The notes beneath the pieces are model-generated. The model was given only the letters and a program-made list of their open reading frames with translations. It searched no databases and was not told the origin of the DNA. Positions 1-7,269 of a stretch of DNA of 45,866 nucleotides are shown here, one piece after another. Made by a program: the position numbers and the translations under genes. Within the stretch, counting starts at the first letter, position 1; each line of letters opens with the position of its first letter. The stretch is from Micavibrio sp. UBA1672 (GTDB lineage: Bacteria; Pseudomonadota; Alphaproteobacteria; Micavibrionales; Micavibrionaceae): positions 1 through 45,866 of the forward strand of contig DCKO01000119.1 in assembly GCA_002320665.1 (NCBI GenBank). Reading direction: 5' to 3'.

Positions 1-2370
1 GCACGAATTCTCTCCCGTTCACGTGGTCATAATGCTGTGGCGGCGGCGGCATATCGGTCGGGTCAGAAATTGGTTGAGGGGGTGGTTGATAAGAGTGGTT
101 TGGTGGATCATTTTCATCTCGAGGACGAGCATGCCGAGGTTCAGGATGTTCCTAAATCTCTTAATCATGATTATCGTCGTCGGGGCGGGGTGATGGATGC
201 ATTTATCATGTTGCCCAAGTCTGCGCCGTCTTGGATGAACAAACGTAGTAGCTTATGGAACGCCGTTGAAGAATCCGAGAAGAGGAAAGATGCGCAAGTG
301 GCGCGCGAGGTGATTGTCTCCTTGCCGGATATTGACAGCTTTGATCATTTGAGCCTTGAGAATAAAGAAAAGCGCCGACGTGAGCTTTATGAAAAAATGC
401 TTCGTTCTTACGTCAAAGAAAATTTTACGGATAAAGGTATGGTGGCGGATGTGGCCTTGCATGAGCCATGCAAGAAGAATGACAAGCGTCATTACCATGC
501 GCATATATTGCTGAGTACGCGGGTTGTGACGGCGGATGGTTTTGGGAAAAAGGAGCGGGATTGGAACAAGCCGGAAGAGCTTGAGGAATGGCGCAAGAAT
601 TGGGCGAAGACGGTTAATGATATGCTACAGGCTAATAAAATTAGCGGCTTTGTCGATCACCGGAGTTATAAGGAGCGAGGGCTGGATATTGCTCCTACCA
701 AGGCGATGGGGACGAATAATAGCAGATTGGAGCATTTCGGGATTGAGACGTCTGTGGGCAATGATAACCGCAAAGCGCGGGAAGAAAACAGGGAGGGGCA
801 TAAATATCTGGAGAAGCTGTTCGAGTTTGCGCCTCATGCGCATGGTGCAGATATTGAAGATGTTCTTAAGAAAGAGGGTTTTGCCGATCCACAGAGTATG
901 AAAGCCAGATTAGAGGAAGAGGGTATTTTGATCCCGCTTTATTCCCGCGAGACAGGTTTGCGCAGCGGGATGTATTCTTATGCACCATTGCAAAAACAGG
1001 CTGATCTTTTGCGTGGCAAGGCCAAGGATTTGTATAAGCGTAATGGGTTTGAATTGCCGGAAGATTTGGTGCAGAAAGCCATAGATGCTCGTGGGGATAA
1101 GCTTGTAAGGGAAGCCTTGCATTATGCGGCACGCCCGCAAGGCTTTAAGGTGATCGAAGCCGAAGATAACGGGCATAAGACGACCTTTATGGGCTCGGTG
1201 AAGGATATGTACAAAAAAGCCGGTTACGAGGTTGTGCCGGTTGCGCGTAATAATCAGGGGAAGAATGCTTTTAAGGCGAGCGGGTTTACCAAAGGCATTC
1301 TGACCTATCGGGATTTTTTGCGGCGCTTTGGTGTGCGCTATACGGGCGCTAAATCCACCAGTAAGAAGGTTATCATTGTTGATGAGGCTGATCAGCTTTC
1401 ACCCTTACAGGATCAGGAAATTTTTAATACGGCCCGTAAGATCAATGCGAAGCTGATTTATATTGGTTCTGCCAAGGCCAGAAAGAAGCGTCATTGGAAG
1501 AGCTTGTTTGCGGCCTATAAGATCCTGAGTGCTTATAAGAAACTGCGGCATAAATTTATCGGTAGTGCGCAAGGGCGTCATGAGTTGATCCGTACGGCTT
1601 TCCTTGAGGCACGTACCCATACGGCCTTGAAACTTCAAGGGGCGAAATACTTGCATAAACATGGTAATGCGGCGCTATCCAAACGGGCTTTGCTGGATAA
1701 GTGGCAGGCCAAGATAAAAAAACGTGATGATAAGCGCTTTATATTAACCTCCAAAGACAAAGACGCCGAGGTGTTTAACTTTGCCATTCAAAAAGAGCGC
1801 TTGAGACGCAAGCACTTGGTGGAACATACAGGGCGAATGTTCAGCGTGTCGTATAAATCCGATGATGGTAAAACTCTAAAGCGGGATATGAACTTATATT
1901 GGGGTGATATGATCCAGTTCAAGAAGACTTACTTTGAGCAGAATATAGAGGAAGGTACGCGGGCGCGAATTCTTATCCATCATAATACTCACTCCAAGCT
2001 AGAGCTGGATGACGGGCGGGTGATTGACCTTGATCTAAAAGCGCATAATGGCTTTGATCTGGGTTATGCAGGTAGAATAGCATCTAATACGACCCGCGCT
2101 CTGGAAGAAAGCTATATCCATCATACAGGGCAGCCCCTCGATGATGCGCCGCTCCTTTATGCCAAAACCGCCAAGCCCGTTCATATCTTCTATGATGAAA
2201 CTCAGGTTGATAATTTGCAAGACTTGTCCTTACAGCTTCTGGGCCGCCGCCATGATCTCGCCCAAGGCTTCCACGCGGTTAGTCCAGTGCAAGGGGATAA
2301 TGACGATATGGATATCGAGGATGATCTGCAAGACGATCAAACCCAAGACCATGATAATAGATTGGGGTGA
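1..2370 (+). CDS. MobA/MobL-family relaxase (TraA-like), 5' end outside the window
   Basis: The protein should nick plasmid or element DNA at oriT to start conjugative transfer. The reading frame is open from base 1, so the true start lies upstream. A GTG at 37 is only an internal codon, because the residues before it (SRSRGHNAVAAAAYRSGQKL) are the conserved MobA/MobL start with its candidate catalytic Tyr (codon 52-54). The metal-binding histidine motif RHYHAHILLSTR is encoded near 490-520. The C-terminal half aligns in order with the TraA/RecD-like helicase. It keeps a Walker B (IIVDEADQL, near 1375), but the Walker A position reads EAEDNGHKTT, the GDPQQL motif is replaced by GSAKARK, and the final HKSQG-like motif is gone. 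It is therefore probably a relaxase with a non-functional helicase half. The next genes are on the opposite strand and belong to the same element remnant. Relaxase identity is secure; activity is not. Confidence 0.88.
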   Translation, partial: ARILSRSRGHNAVAAAAYRSGQKLVEGVVDKSGLVDHFHLEDEHAEVQDVPKSLNHDYRRRGGVMDAFIMLPKSAPSWMNKRSSLWNAVEESEKRKDAQVAREVIVSLPDIDSFDHLSLENKEKRRRELYEKMLRSYVKENFTDKGMVADVALHEPCKKNDKRHYHAHILLSTRVVTADGFGKKERDWNKPEELEEWRKNWAKTVNDMLQANKISGFVDHRSYKERGLDIAPTKAMGTNNSRLEHFGIETSVGNDNRKAREENREGHKYLEKLFEFAPHAHGADIEDVLKKEGFADPQSMKARLEEEGILIPLYSRETGLRSGMYSYAPLQKQADLLRGKAKDLYKRNGFELPEDLVQKAIDARGDKLVREALHYAARPQGFKVIEAEDNGHKTTFMGSVKDMYKKAGYEVVPVARNNQGKNAFKASGFTKGILTYRDFLRRFGVRYTGAKSTSKKVIIVDEADQLSPLQDQEIFNTARKINAKLIYIGSAKARKKRHWKSLFAAYKILSAYKKLRHKFIGSAQGRHELIRTAFLEARTHTALKLQGAKYLHKHGNAALSKRALLDKWQAKIKKRDDKRFILTSKDKDAEVFNFAIQKERLRRKHLVEHTGRMFSVSYKSDDGKTLKRDMNLYWGDMIQFKKTYFEQNIEEGTRARILIHHNTHSKLELDDGRVIDLDLKAHNGFDLGYAGRIASNTTRALEESYIHHTGQPLDDAPLLYAKTAKPVHIFYDETQVDNLQDLSLQLLGRRHDLAQGFHAVSPVQGDNDDMDIEDDLQDDQTQDHDNRLG

Positions 2371-2421
2371 ATGGTCTTAGATCTTTTAGCGCGATGTCAT
2401 CCGGCTTATATCATCTGAGAT

Positions 2422-2637
2422 TTATATCAGCTCCTCAAGCAAATTTCCATGCTCTAGTAATATCCGGCGCATGGCTTTTGTCTTTGCACTATAAGCACCA
2501 TGTTTTTGTGCGTTCATCTTGCTAGCTTCAATGCCATCCTTACTTTTCGGGCCAGTGCTTTGCTCCCACGGCCTCCAGTTCTTTATCATCTCTGCTTGTC
2601 GCTTGCGGCGTTCCGGCGTCCAACGATTCTTGCTCAT
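2422..2637 (-). CDS. small conserved protein with TGPK...NAQKHGAYS motif
   Basis: A 71-residue basic protein of unknown function. It carries a pattern recurrent in short proteins of proteobacterial mobile regions: a WTPERRKRQAEMI helix, RPWEQSTGPKS, then NAQKHGAYS. Its start lies inside the 3' end of the preceding gene on the same strand, an overlap of 98 bases in another frame, so the two are probably translated from one message. A degraded relative with two in-frame stops sits at 38700-39038. The preserved motif shared by both copies is the main evidence that this frame is real. A DNA-binding or small-terminase-like role has been suggested for such motifs, but nothing visible here proves it. 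Confidence 0.7.
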   Translation of the reverse strand: MSKNRWTPERRKRQAEMIKNWRPWEQSTGPKSKDGIEASKMNAQKHGAYSAKTKAMRRILLEHGNLLEELI

Positions 2638-3175
2638 TAGTTTTGTCCTCCAATAGTTCGTTTGCTTGTTTTAAATTTCCCCCGTGCGCGTGTGGCTCAA
2701 GTGTTCCATTATTTACTTGCTGATATTGCGCCTTATTATTCTGAATATAGGGCTTTGGATTTTTGATCTCAGCTAGAGCCTCTAAAGTAGTACGGCATTG
2801 GCTTTGGGCCTTTAAGGCAAGCCTCATATATTTTTCTGCGGCATTCATATATTCACCCATATTCATCCGTGAACGTGATAAAAGCTCGGCAAACAAAGAA
2901 TCCAATGTATGAGCTTGAGAAATAAGCATTGATTCAGCCCGTTTTAAATCACCTTCATGCACTAATTTACTTTGTGCCGTTAATTCGATTACAAGATGAT
3001 TTACATCTATATCATCATCGTTTTTATATTGGCTTTTAATAGAAGCACCAGCCAAGACTTCTGGACAAAGATATTTTTGCGCTGTAGCTTTGTCCTTATC
3101 GTGTGGCTCACATACGATTGCCAAACAATTTGGATCACGTTTTTTTCTTGTGCTGGTCTTTTTCTTCTTAGTCAT
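2540..3175 (-). CDS. hypothetical mobile-element protein, 211 aa
   Basis: Function unknown. The protein starts with a lysine-rich stretch (MTKKKKTSTRKKRDP), has a central helical region (about residues 60-140) with LSRSRMNMGEYMNAAEKYMRLALKAQSQCRTT-like spacing, then the motif LAEIKNPKPYIQNNKAQYQQVNNG and a polar tail. I recognise the LAEIKNP...QVNNG arrangement from hypothetical proteins in integrated elements of alpha- and betaproteobacteria, often next to the HGxxS-type small protein, as here. It starts only two bases after the DUF3631 stop, which implies one transcript running leftwards. No signal peptide, membrane segment or catalytic motif is visible. Confidence 0.75.
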   Translation of the reverse strand: MTKKKKTSTRKKRDPNCLAIVCEPHDKDKATAQKYLCPEVLAGASIKSQYKNDDDIDVNHLVIELTAQSKLVHEGDLKRAESMLISQAHTLDSLFAELLSRSRMNMGEYMNAAEKYMRLALKAQSQCRTTLEALAEIKNPKPYIQNNKAQYQQVNNGTLEPHAHGGNLKQANELLEDKTNEQESLDAGTPQATSRDDKELEAVGAKHWPEK

Positions 3176-3177
3176 TG

Positions 3178-4290
3178 TTAAGTCCTTTCGTTTAATGATT
3201 TTTTCTCAGCTTCTGCCCTTGATAGTTTGCCGTCATACTCCATGATGGCAGCGCGCTCTTCATATGAGCATGTATCTTTCCCCAAGGGGGGTGTTTTATC
3301 GGTTACACGGTTACAGACCTTATCCAGTGCAGAGTTCGGCGTAACCTTTTTATTTGTGTAACTGTTACAAGTTACATTATCCGATACGGAGCTATCCTTT
3401 GCTGGCTCTATGGTTGCATCATTTTGTAACTCTGTAACCGATAGAAAGGGGGGTGCTGGAAGAGGTATATAGCGATTAAAGGCATCATCAAATTGCTCGC
3501 GCTCATATCCCTTGCCAACACCTGTACCAATACGGATGGATTTAGGCTCTATTTTATATTCGCGCAATCGGTTTGCCAGTTGCCGTGGCTTTATGGGTTG
3601 CCCCCGATTATATGTTGCCCAAGGCTTCATATCATCTTCACAGAGTGCCTCTATAAGGTCAATGCTCTTGATCCGCTGCTCATAGCGTTGCTCGAATGCC
3701 TCCTTGATATCCTGCAAGAGTTCGACTGATAGAGATACGCTGTCCTGCTCCTTACCGGATATTTTCAGGGCTGCACTTCTGGCTATGGCAGGCCAATGCC
3801 CTCCGGCAATATCAGCAATGGCAAGCAGGGATTCCCAATTATCCTGCGCACGATCATTCAGGGATTCAGGTAATTCCGGCCTTGCCAGCCCTACACGCAT
3901 CCCGCAATCTTGCGCAAATCGTGCAAGCTGTCTTTTAAAAATATCAAACTGTAATTCCTCTGCATGGCGCAGACGTTCAACTTTCTCATGTGGCAATTTC
4001 CGGCGCAGTTCAAGAATAACAGAGCGATCCATAAGGGTATCGGCCTGCTTTCCTATGCCTGATATAGCTTTTGCGCCCCAAGTGGAAAACTGCTTAGGCT
4101 CGTGATTATCACCTACCACACGGATAACATGGGCTGTGCTGCGTGTATGGCCTGAATTGATAATGCCTCTGGCTTCCTCATTATCTTTAAGAAATGCGTC
4201 TGCTTCATCAATCAAGAGCGTAGGACAATGTGCCTCGATAACCCGAAAGATTGCAGCGGGGGATAGATTTCCAGTTCTCGGAGTTGCGCC
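3178..4290 (-). pseudogene. DUF3631 domain protein (plasmid/phage primase-associated), 5'-truncated
   Basis: The DUF3631 domain is found in helicase/primase-like proteins of plasmids, phages and integrated elements. The frame contains TPRTGNLSPAAIFRVIEAHC, then PTLLIDEADAFL (Walker B-like), NSGHTR, and the long helical C-terminal part. The tail EYDGKLSRAEAEK is a common ending in such proteins. Reading upstream, homology continues past the only usable start (TTG at 4215) to codon GGC at 4288-4290, where an in-frame TAA (4291-4293, minus strand) cuts it off. The Walker A region and everything N-terminal are missing. The gene is thus broken at about 4290, marking a deletion or rearrangement breakpoint of the element. 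A shortened product from TTG 4215 (345 aa) remains possible. Confidence 0.82.
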
Positions 4291-4586
4291 TTAACAAATT
4301 AACCATCTATTTAATTGCTGATCCTACACGCCAAAGTGTCTATGCGCCATGGTTCGGCTTGCCGTTCTGGAGAAAGCAAAAGACAAATAATCTTCAATTA
4401 CGCAACGATATATGGCGTATTCGTCGTTTATTTACCCCACCATTTTTATATTACAAATATTGGTTTCCCCTCTCATAAAGCAACTTCATTAAAAATACTT
4501 TGCCAGATTGAAAGAAGTTGACTTTTCACTGTGGCTATCCCCAAATGCCAAAGCCTTTTATGAGTCACGCTAAAGAGGGATCAGTC
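4291..4586. other. non-coding junction between element remnant and SDR gene
   Basis: About 300 bases without a gene I can support. Short open frames exist on the plus strand but have no ribosome binding site and no recognisable motifs. This stretch follows directly on the point where the DUF3631 homology stops, so it probably contains the right-hand breakpoint of the mobile element. I saw no clear direct repeat or tRNA end marking an attachment site. Confidence 0.4.
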
Positions 4587-5333
4587 ATGAAAACAACAGG
4601 TCACAAAATTCTGATCACAGGAGGAAGCTCGGGCATTGGCCTATCTATAACCAGAAAATTACTGGCTCTCGGCAATGATATCATTATCACGGGGCGAAAC
4701 CTTCAAAAGCTTGAAGCCGTCAAGGAAGAGCTTGGAAGAATAGATTTTATCTGTTGTGACATGGCAGAGCCGAATGCGCATCTTGAAATATCCAATCAAG
4801 TCATAGAAAAACTGGGAAGTTTATCAATCCTGATCAATAATGCTGGAATTCAAGAGAATAATAGCTTTCTGGACACACCAATCGAGCAAATTGCCAAATG
4901 GTCCAGACAGGAAATCGAAATCAACCTGACATCTGTTATTAATCTTGCTGCAGCCTGTCTACCACATCTGCGTCAGATGAACTCTGCGGCTATTGTTAAT
5001 ATTTCTTCCGGTTTGGCAATCACACCGAAATCAAGCGCCCCTGTTTATTGTGCGACAAAGGCCGCTATTCACAGTTTTTCACAAGCTCTGCGATATCAAT
5101 GTGAAGATCAAACGCCCCATATCAATATATTTGAAGTGCTCCCGCCTTTGGTCGATACTGCCATGACGGAGGGGCGCGGTAAAAACAAGCTTTGCCCTGA
5201 TGATGTTGCTGATACGCTGATCAAGGGGCTGGAAAAAGATACCTTTGATATTAATGTTAGTAAAGTAAAATTACTCCGCATCATCCAGCGCCTTTCACCC
5301 CGTATTGCTGCTAACATCCTGAGAAATAGCTAG
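4587..5333 (+). CDS. short-chain dehydrogenase/reductase (DltE-like)
   Basis: An NAD(P)-dependent oxidoreductase of the classical SDR superfamily, 248 aa, cytoplasmic, substrate unknown. Visible motifs are the nucleotide-binding TGGSSGIG (residues 11-18), NNAG (84-87), a catalytic Ser in NISSG (about 140) and YxxxK (YCATK, Tyr154/Lys158). The overall type resembles the DltE-like SDRs. Start ATG 4587 was chosen because AAAGAGG lies eight bases upstream and the Rossmann motif then falls at the usual distance from the N-terminus. An upstream in-frame extension to 4518 lacks such a site. The gene is first after the element junction. The HxlR gene that follows is on the other strand, with a strong orphan ribosome binding site between them (5449). 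Confidence 0.88.
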   Translation: MKTTGHKILITGGSSGIGLSITRKLLALGNDIIITGRNLQKLEAVKEELGRIDFICCDMAEPNAHLEISNQVIEKLGSLSILINNAGIQENNSFLDTPIEQIAKWSRQEIEINLTSVINLAAACLPHLRQMNSAAIVNISSGLAITPKSSAPVYCATKAAIHSFSQALRYQCEDQTPHINIFEVLPPLVDTAMTEGRGKNKLCPDDVADTLIKGLEKDTFDINVSKVKLLRIIQRLSPRIAANILRNS

Positions 5334-5448
5334 CCCATTTCAATCTGCAACCTCACTTGAGTTTTTAGCATTATTTCTGAATCAACTTTTTCCCATGCCA
5401 AAAGCTGGAAATTTATCCGGTCTATCGGTACTCAAAAAGGAGAGGGGC

Positions 5449-5541
5449 ATGCAAGAATTTTCAGCTCAGATATTCCTTTTCCCATTCTTCTATTTGCACC
5501 AGAACGAGGGCTTTGAATTTGTCGGGATCGTTTTTAAGTAG
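5449..5541 (+). other. orphan translation start (30-codon frame with strong ribosome binding site)
   Basis: AAGGAGAGGGGC followed by ATG at 5449 is one of the best Shine-Dalgarno/start arrangements in the window. The frame ends after 30 codons inside the antisense strand of the HxlR gene. The peptide has no recognisable motif. It may be the surviving start of a gene that once followed the SDR gene and was cut when the HxlR cassette arrived, or a real small protein. Evidence for a functional product is weak. Confidence 0.3.
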
Positions 5542-5901
5542 CAAGAGCTTATCTTCGGGAATAGTAAGGAGATGGTCGATATTTCTGTTTGCCCAAAGCA
5601 CCATTTCAAGCATCATATGGATTAAATCTTTGCCCATGCTCGTCAGGTAATACAGCTTACGACGCTTGCTTTCAGGATGATCAATGGAGGCGATTAGCCC
5701 GTCTGTCTCCAATTTTTTCAAGCGGTTGCTCAGGATACTACTAGAAATTTTCTCTTCAGTTTCCAGCATATCCTTATATTCATGAAGGCCAAGGAACATC
5801 ATATTGCGGATAACTAACAGCGTCCAATGATCGCCAACAATATCTAGCACGCAGGCAACCGGGCAACCTGTACGGGTTTTATGTTCAATCTTAGCGACCA
5901 T
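5461..5901 (-). CDS. HxlR-family winged-helix transcriptional regulator
   Basis: A 146-aa DNA-binding regulator of the HxlR family, usually a dimer that senses reactive carbonyls, disulfide stress or related signals. The N-terminus carries the typical GCPVACVLDIVGDHWTLLVI block with Cys13 and Cys17, candidate redox residues. A winged helix spans about residues 25-90, including SSSILSNRLKKLETDGLI. It is transcribed divergently from the SRPBCC gene with an 85-bp gap that contains two related 17-bp inverted repeats (5910-5926 and 5941-5957). This suggests it represses itself and the rightward genes. Effector unknown. Length and motif order match the family well. Confidence 0.93.
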   Translation of the reverse strand: MVAKIEHKTRTGCPVACVLDIVGDHWTLLVIRNMMFLGLHEYKDMLETEEKISSSILSNRLKKLETDGLIASIDHPESKRRKLYYLTSMGKDLIHMMLEMVLWANRNIDHLLTIPEDKLLLLKNDPDKFKALVLVQIEEWEKEYLS

Positions 5902-5909
5902 TAAATAAC

Positions 5910-5926
5910 ACTTGCATAATAGAATT
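5910..5926. promoter_or_regulatory. imperfect copy of the HxlR operator
   Basis: ACTTGCATAATAGAATT matches the perfect repeat at 5941-5957 at 13 of 17 positions. It lies nine bases from the HxlR start codon. The centre-to-centre distance to the second site is 31 bp, about three helical turns, as expected for cooperative dimers on one face of the DNA. Confidence 0.55.
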
Positions 5927-5939
5927 GTTTGTTTATATA
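5912..5939 (+). promoter_or_regulatory. probable promoter of the SRPBCC gene run
   Basis: TTGCAT (5912-5917) and TATATA (5934-5939) are separated by 16 bp, placing the start of transcription near 5946, inside the perfect operator. Both operator copies would overlap the promoter, which fits repression by the divergent HxlR protein. Assigned by eye. Confidence 0.45.
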
Positions 5940-5940
5940 T

Positions 5941-5957
5941 ACTTCTATTATAGAAGT
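5941..5957. promoter_or_regulatory. HxlR operator (perfect inverted repeat)
   Basis: ACTTCTA-TTA-TAGAAGT is a perfect 7-bp inverted repeat with a 3-bp spacer in the divergent HxlR/SRPBCC promoter, 30 bases upstream of the SRPBCC start. HxlR proteins commonly bind pairs of such repeats in this position. Confidence 0.65.
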
Positions 5958-5986
5958 AATATGGCGTTTACAGCAAGGAAAATAAG

Positions 5987-6415
5987 ATGACAAGCTATTC
6001 AGCGGCCTTAAAAACATCAGTGCCCGCAACGCAGGTCTATAAAGCTATTACTGAGGAAATGTCGGATTGGTGGGCATCAATGGACGGACAATTTCTGAAT
6101 CTTGGTGATCAGGCGAAAACAGATTTTGGAGGGCAGTCTTATTGGTCGTTTGAGGCTAGTGTACTGGATGAACCAGAGCGGATAGAACTTATATGCCATG
6201 ACGCCAACCATATTCATGAGGGATTAAGTGATGGAATTCGTGAAGAGTGGCTAGGCACAAAGCTCATTTTTCAAATCACTGTACTAGATGGAGAAACCCG
6301 AATTGATTTTACTCATGAAGGGCTTGTACAAGAGCTTGAATGTTTTCAAGTCTGTAAGGCCGGATGGGATCACTATTTTTTACGCAGTCTGAAAGATTAT
6401 TTGGAACGAAAGTAA
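5987..6415 (+). CDS. SRPBCC / AHSA1-like domain protein
   Basis: A 142-aa soluble protein of the START/SRPBCC fold, a hydrophobic ligand-binding helix-grip fold. It has the typical N-terminal start (VPATQVYKAITEEMSDWW), a central beta region (SYWSFEASVLDEPERIEL, KLIFQITVLDGETRIDFTHEGL) and the closing helix (KAGWDHYFLRSLKDYLE). This is the pattern of polyketide-cyclase or AHSA1-like members. The ligand cannot be read from sequence. It is first in a rightward run with the membrane protein (9 bases later), the YCII protein and the saccharopine-dehydrogenase-like protein, under the divergent HxlR regulator. SRPBCC and YCII proteins are often found together in such small regulated cassettes. Confidence 0.85.
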   Translation: MTSYSAALKTSVPATQVYKAITEEMSDWWASMDGQFLNLGDQAKTDFGGQSYWSFEASVLDEPERIELICHDANHIHEGLSDGIREEWLGTKLIFQITVLDGETRIDFTHEGLVQELECFQVCKAGWDHYFLRSLKDYLERK

Positions 6416-6424
6416 AGAAAAAAT

Positions 6425-6835
6425 ATGGATATTAGAAAGCTAGTTTACTTTGTTATCGCTTATTTTCTGATCACGATGGCGTGGGCATATTCTTGGCATA
6501 TGGTGTTTTTTCATGATCTTTATGTTGAATGGGGCGCATTCCAGCGGGCGGAGCCTGTTATGTCGCTTGGAATTACTGCAATCCTTATTCAGGGCATAGT
6601 TATTGGTTATTTTTATCCTTTTTACGATTATGGCGATGGGAATCCGGTTTTACGCGGCATTCGGTTTAATCTGATTATCGGTTTGATGACATATACGGCG
6701 ATGGGTTTTGCTACGGCAGCAAAATTCAGCATCGAGCCAATTGCACAGTTTTTGCTCTATCACACCATTTTTCAAACCATACAGTTTACTCTGACCGGTA
6801 TAGCGCTTGGTTTGATTTATGGGCAAAGAAGTTAA
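6425..6835 (+). CDS. four-helix membrane protein of unknown function
   Basis: A 136-aa inner membrane protein with four predicted membrane segments: about residues 5-25, 45-68, 80-98 and 108-132. A conserved-looking loop after the first helix (WHMVFFHDLY...RAEPVMSLG) has His and Asp residues near the membrane face. I recall similar small proteins in other alphaproteobacteria but know no function. It follows the SRPBCC gene by nine bases and precedes the YCII gene by 23, so it should be co-expressed with them. It could move or protect against the compound handled by the SRPBCC protein; that is inference from context only. Confidence 0.75.
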   Translation: MDIRKLVYFVIAYFLITMAWAYSWHMVFFHDLYVEWGAFQRAEPVMSLGITAILIQGIVIGYFYPFYDYGDGNPVLRGIRFNLIIGLMTYTAMGFATAAKFSIEPIAQFLLYHTIFQTIQFTLTGIALGLIYGQRS

Positions 6836-6858
6836 TATCAAGTATAAGGAGAAAAAAG

Positions 6859-7182
6859 ATGCCTAAATTTATATTCACATATCATGGCGGAGAACATCCA
6901 AATAAGCCTGAGGATGGGCAAAAAATGATGCAGGACTGGAAGGATTGGGCTGAGAGTCTTGGAAGCGTACTTATTAATCCTGGAACACCCGTAGGTACGA
7001 CAAAAATACTTACAAAAGACGGTGTGTCTGATGAACCACCGATAAATCCAATTTCAGGATTTTCTATTATAGAAGCCGATAGCATGGAATTTGCCTTAGA
7101 GCTTTTAAAAAAGTGTCCGCATATTCACTTGATCGGCGGCACCTTGGAAGTTTCTGAAATGATGCATATGGGGGATTGTTAA
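6859..7182 (+). CDS. YCII-related domain protein
   Basis: A 107-aa protein of the YCII/DGPF dimeric alpha-beta barrel type. It shows the opening FIFTYHGGE, the central ISGFSIIEADSMEFALELLKKCPH and the closing GGTLEVSEMM, which together are the family signature. AAGGAGAAAAAAG before ATG 6859 is a strong ribosome binding site. Biochemical roles of family members vary (dehydrochlorination, oxidative stress-linked small-molecule reactions), and several sit beside sigma factors or regulators, as this one sits downstream of HxlR. The catalytic His/Asp candidates are in the first strand and after PHIH, but the reaction is unknown. Confidence 0.85.
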   Translation: MPKFIFTYHGGEHPNKPEDGQKMMQDWKDWAESLGSVLINPGTPVGTTKILTKDGVSDEPPINPISGFSIIEADSMEFALELLKKCPHIHLIGGTLEVSEMMHMGDC

Positions 7183-7269
7183 GGCGATGTTTTTGGCTTA
7201 ATCAAGAGACTAAAAGGATCGAAGATGAGAAAAAAATAAAACTCGAAAGAAACAGTGAAATAGAAACAC

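Noticed and set aside
37..2370. Relaxase starting at GTG 37
   Set aside because: The conserved MobA/MobL N-terminus is readable in frame before this codon from base 1, so the gene starts outside the window.
4251..4521. Two overlapping plus-strand open frames right of the DUF3631 remnant
   Set aside because: No Shine-Dalgarno and no recognisable domain; one partly overlaps the antisense of DUF3631 coding sequence.
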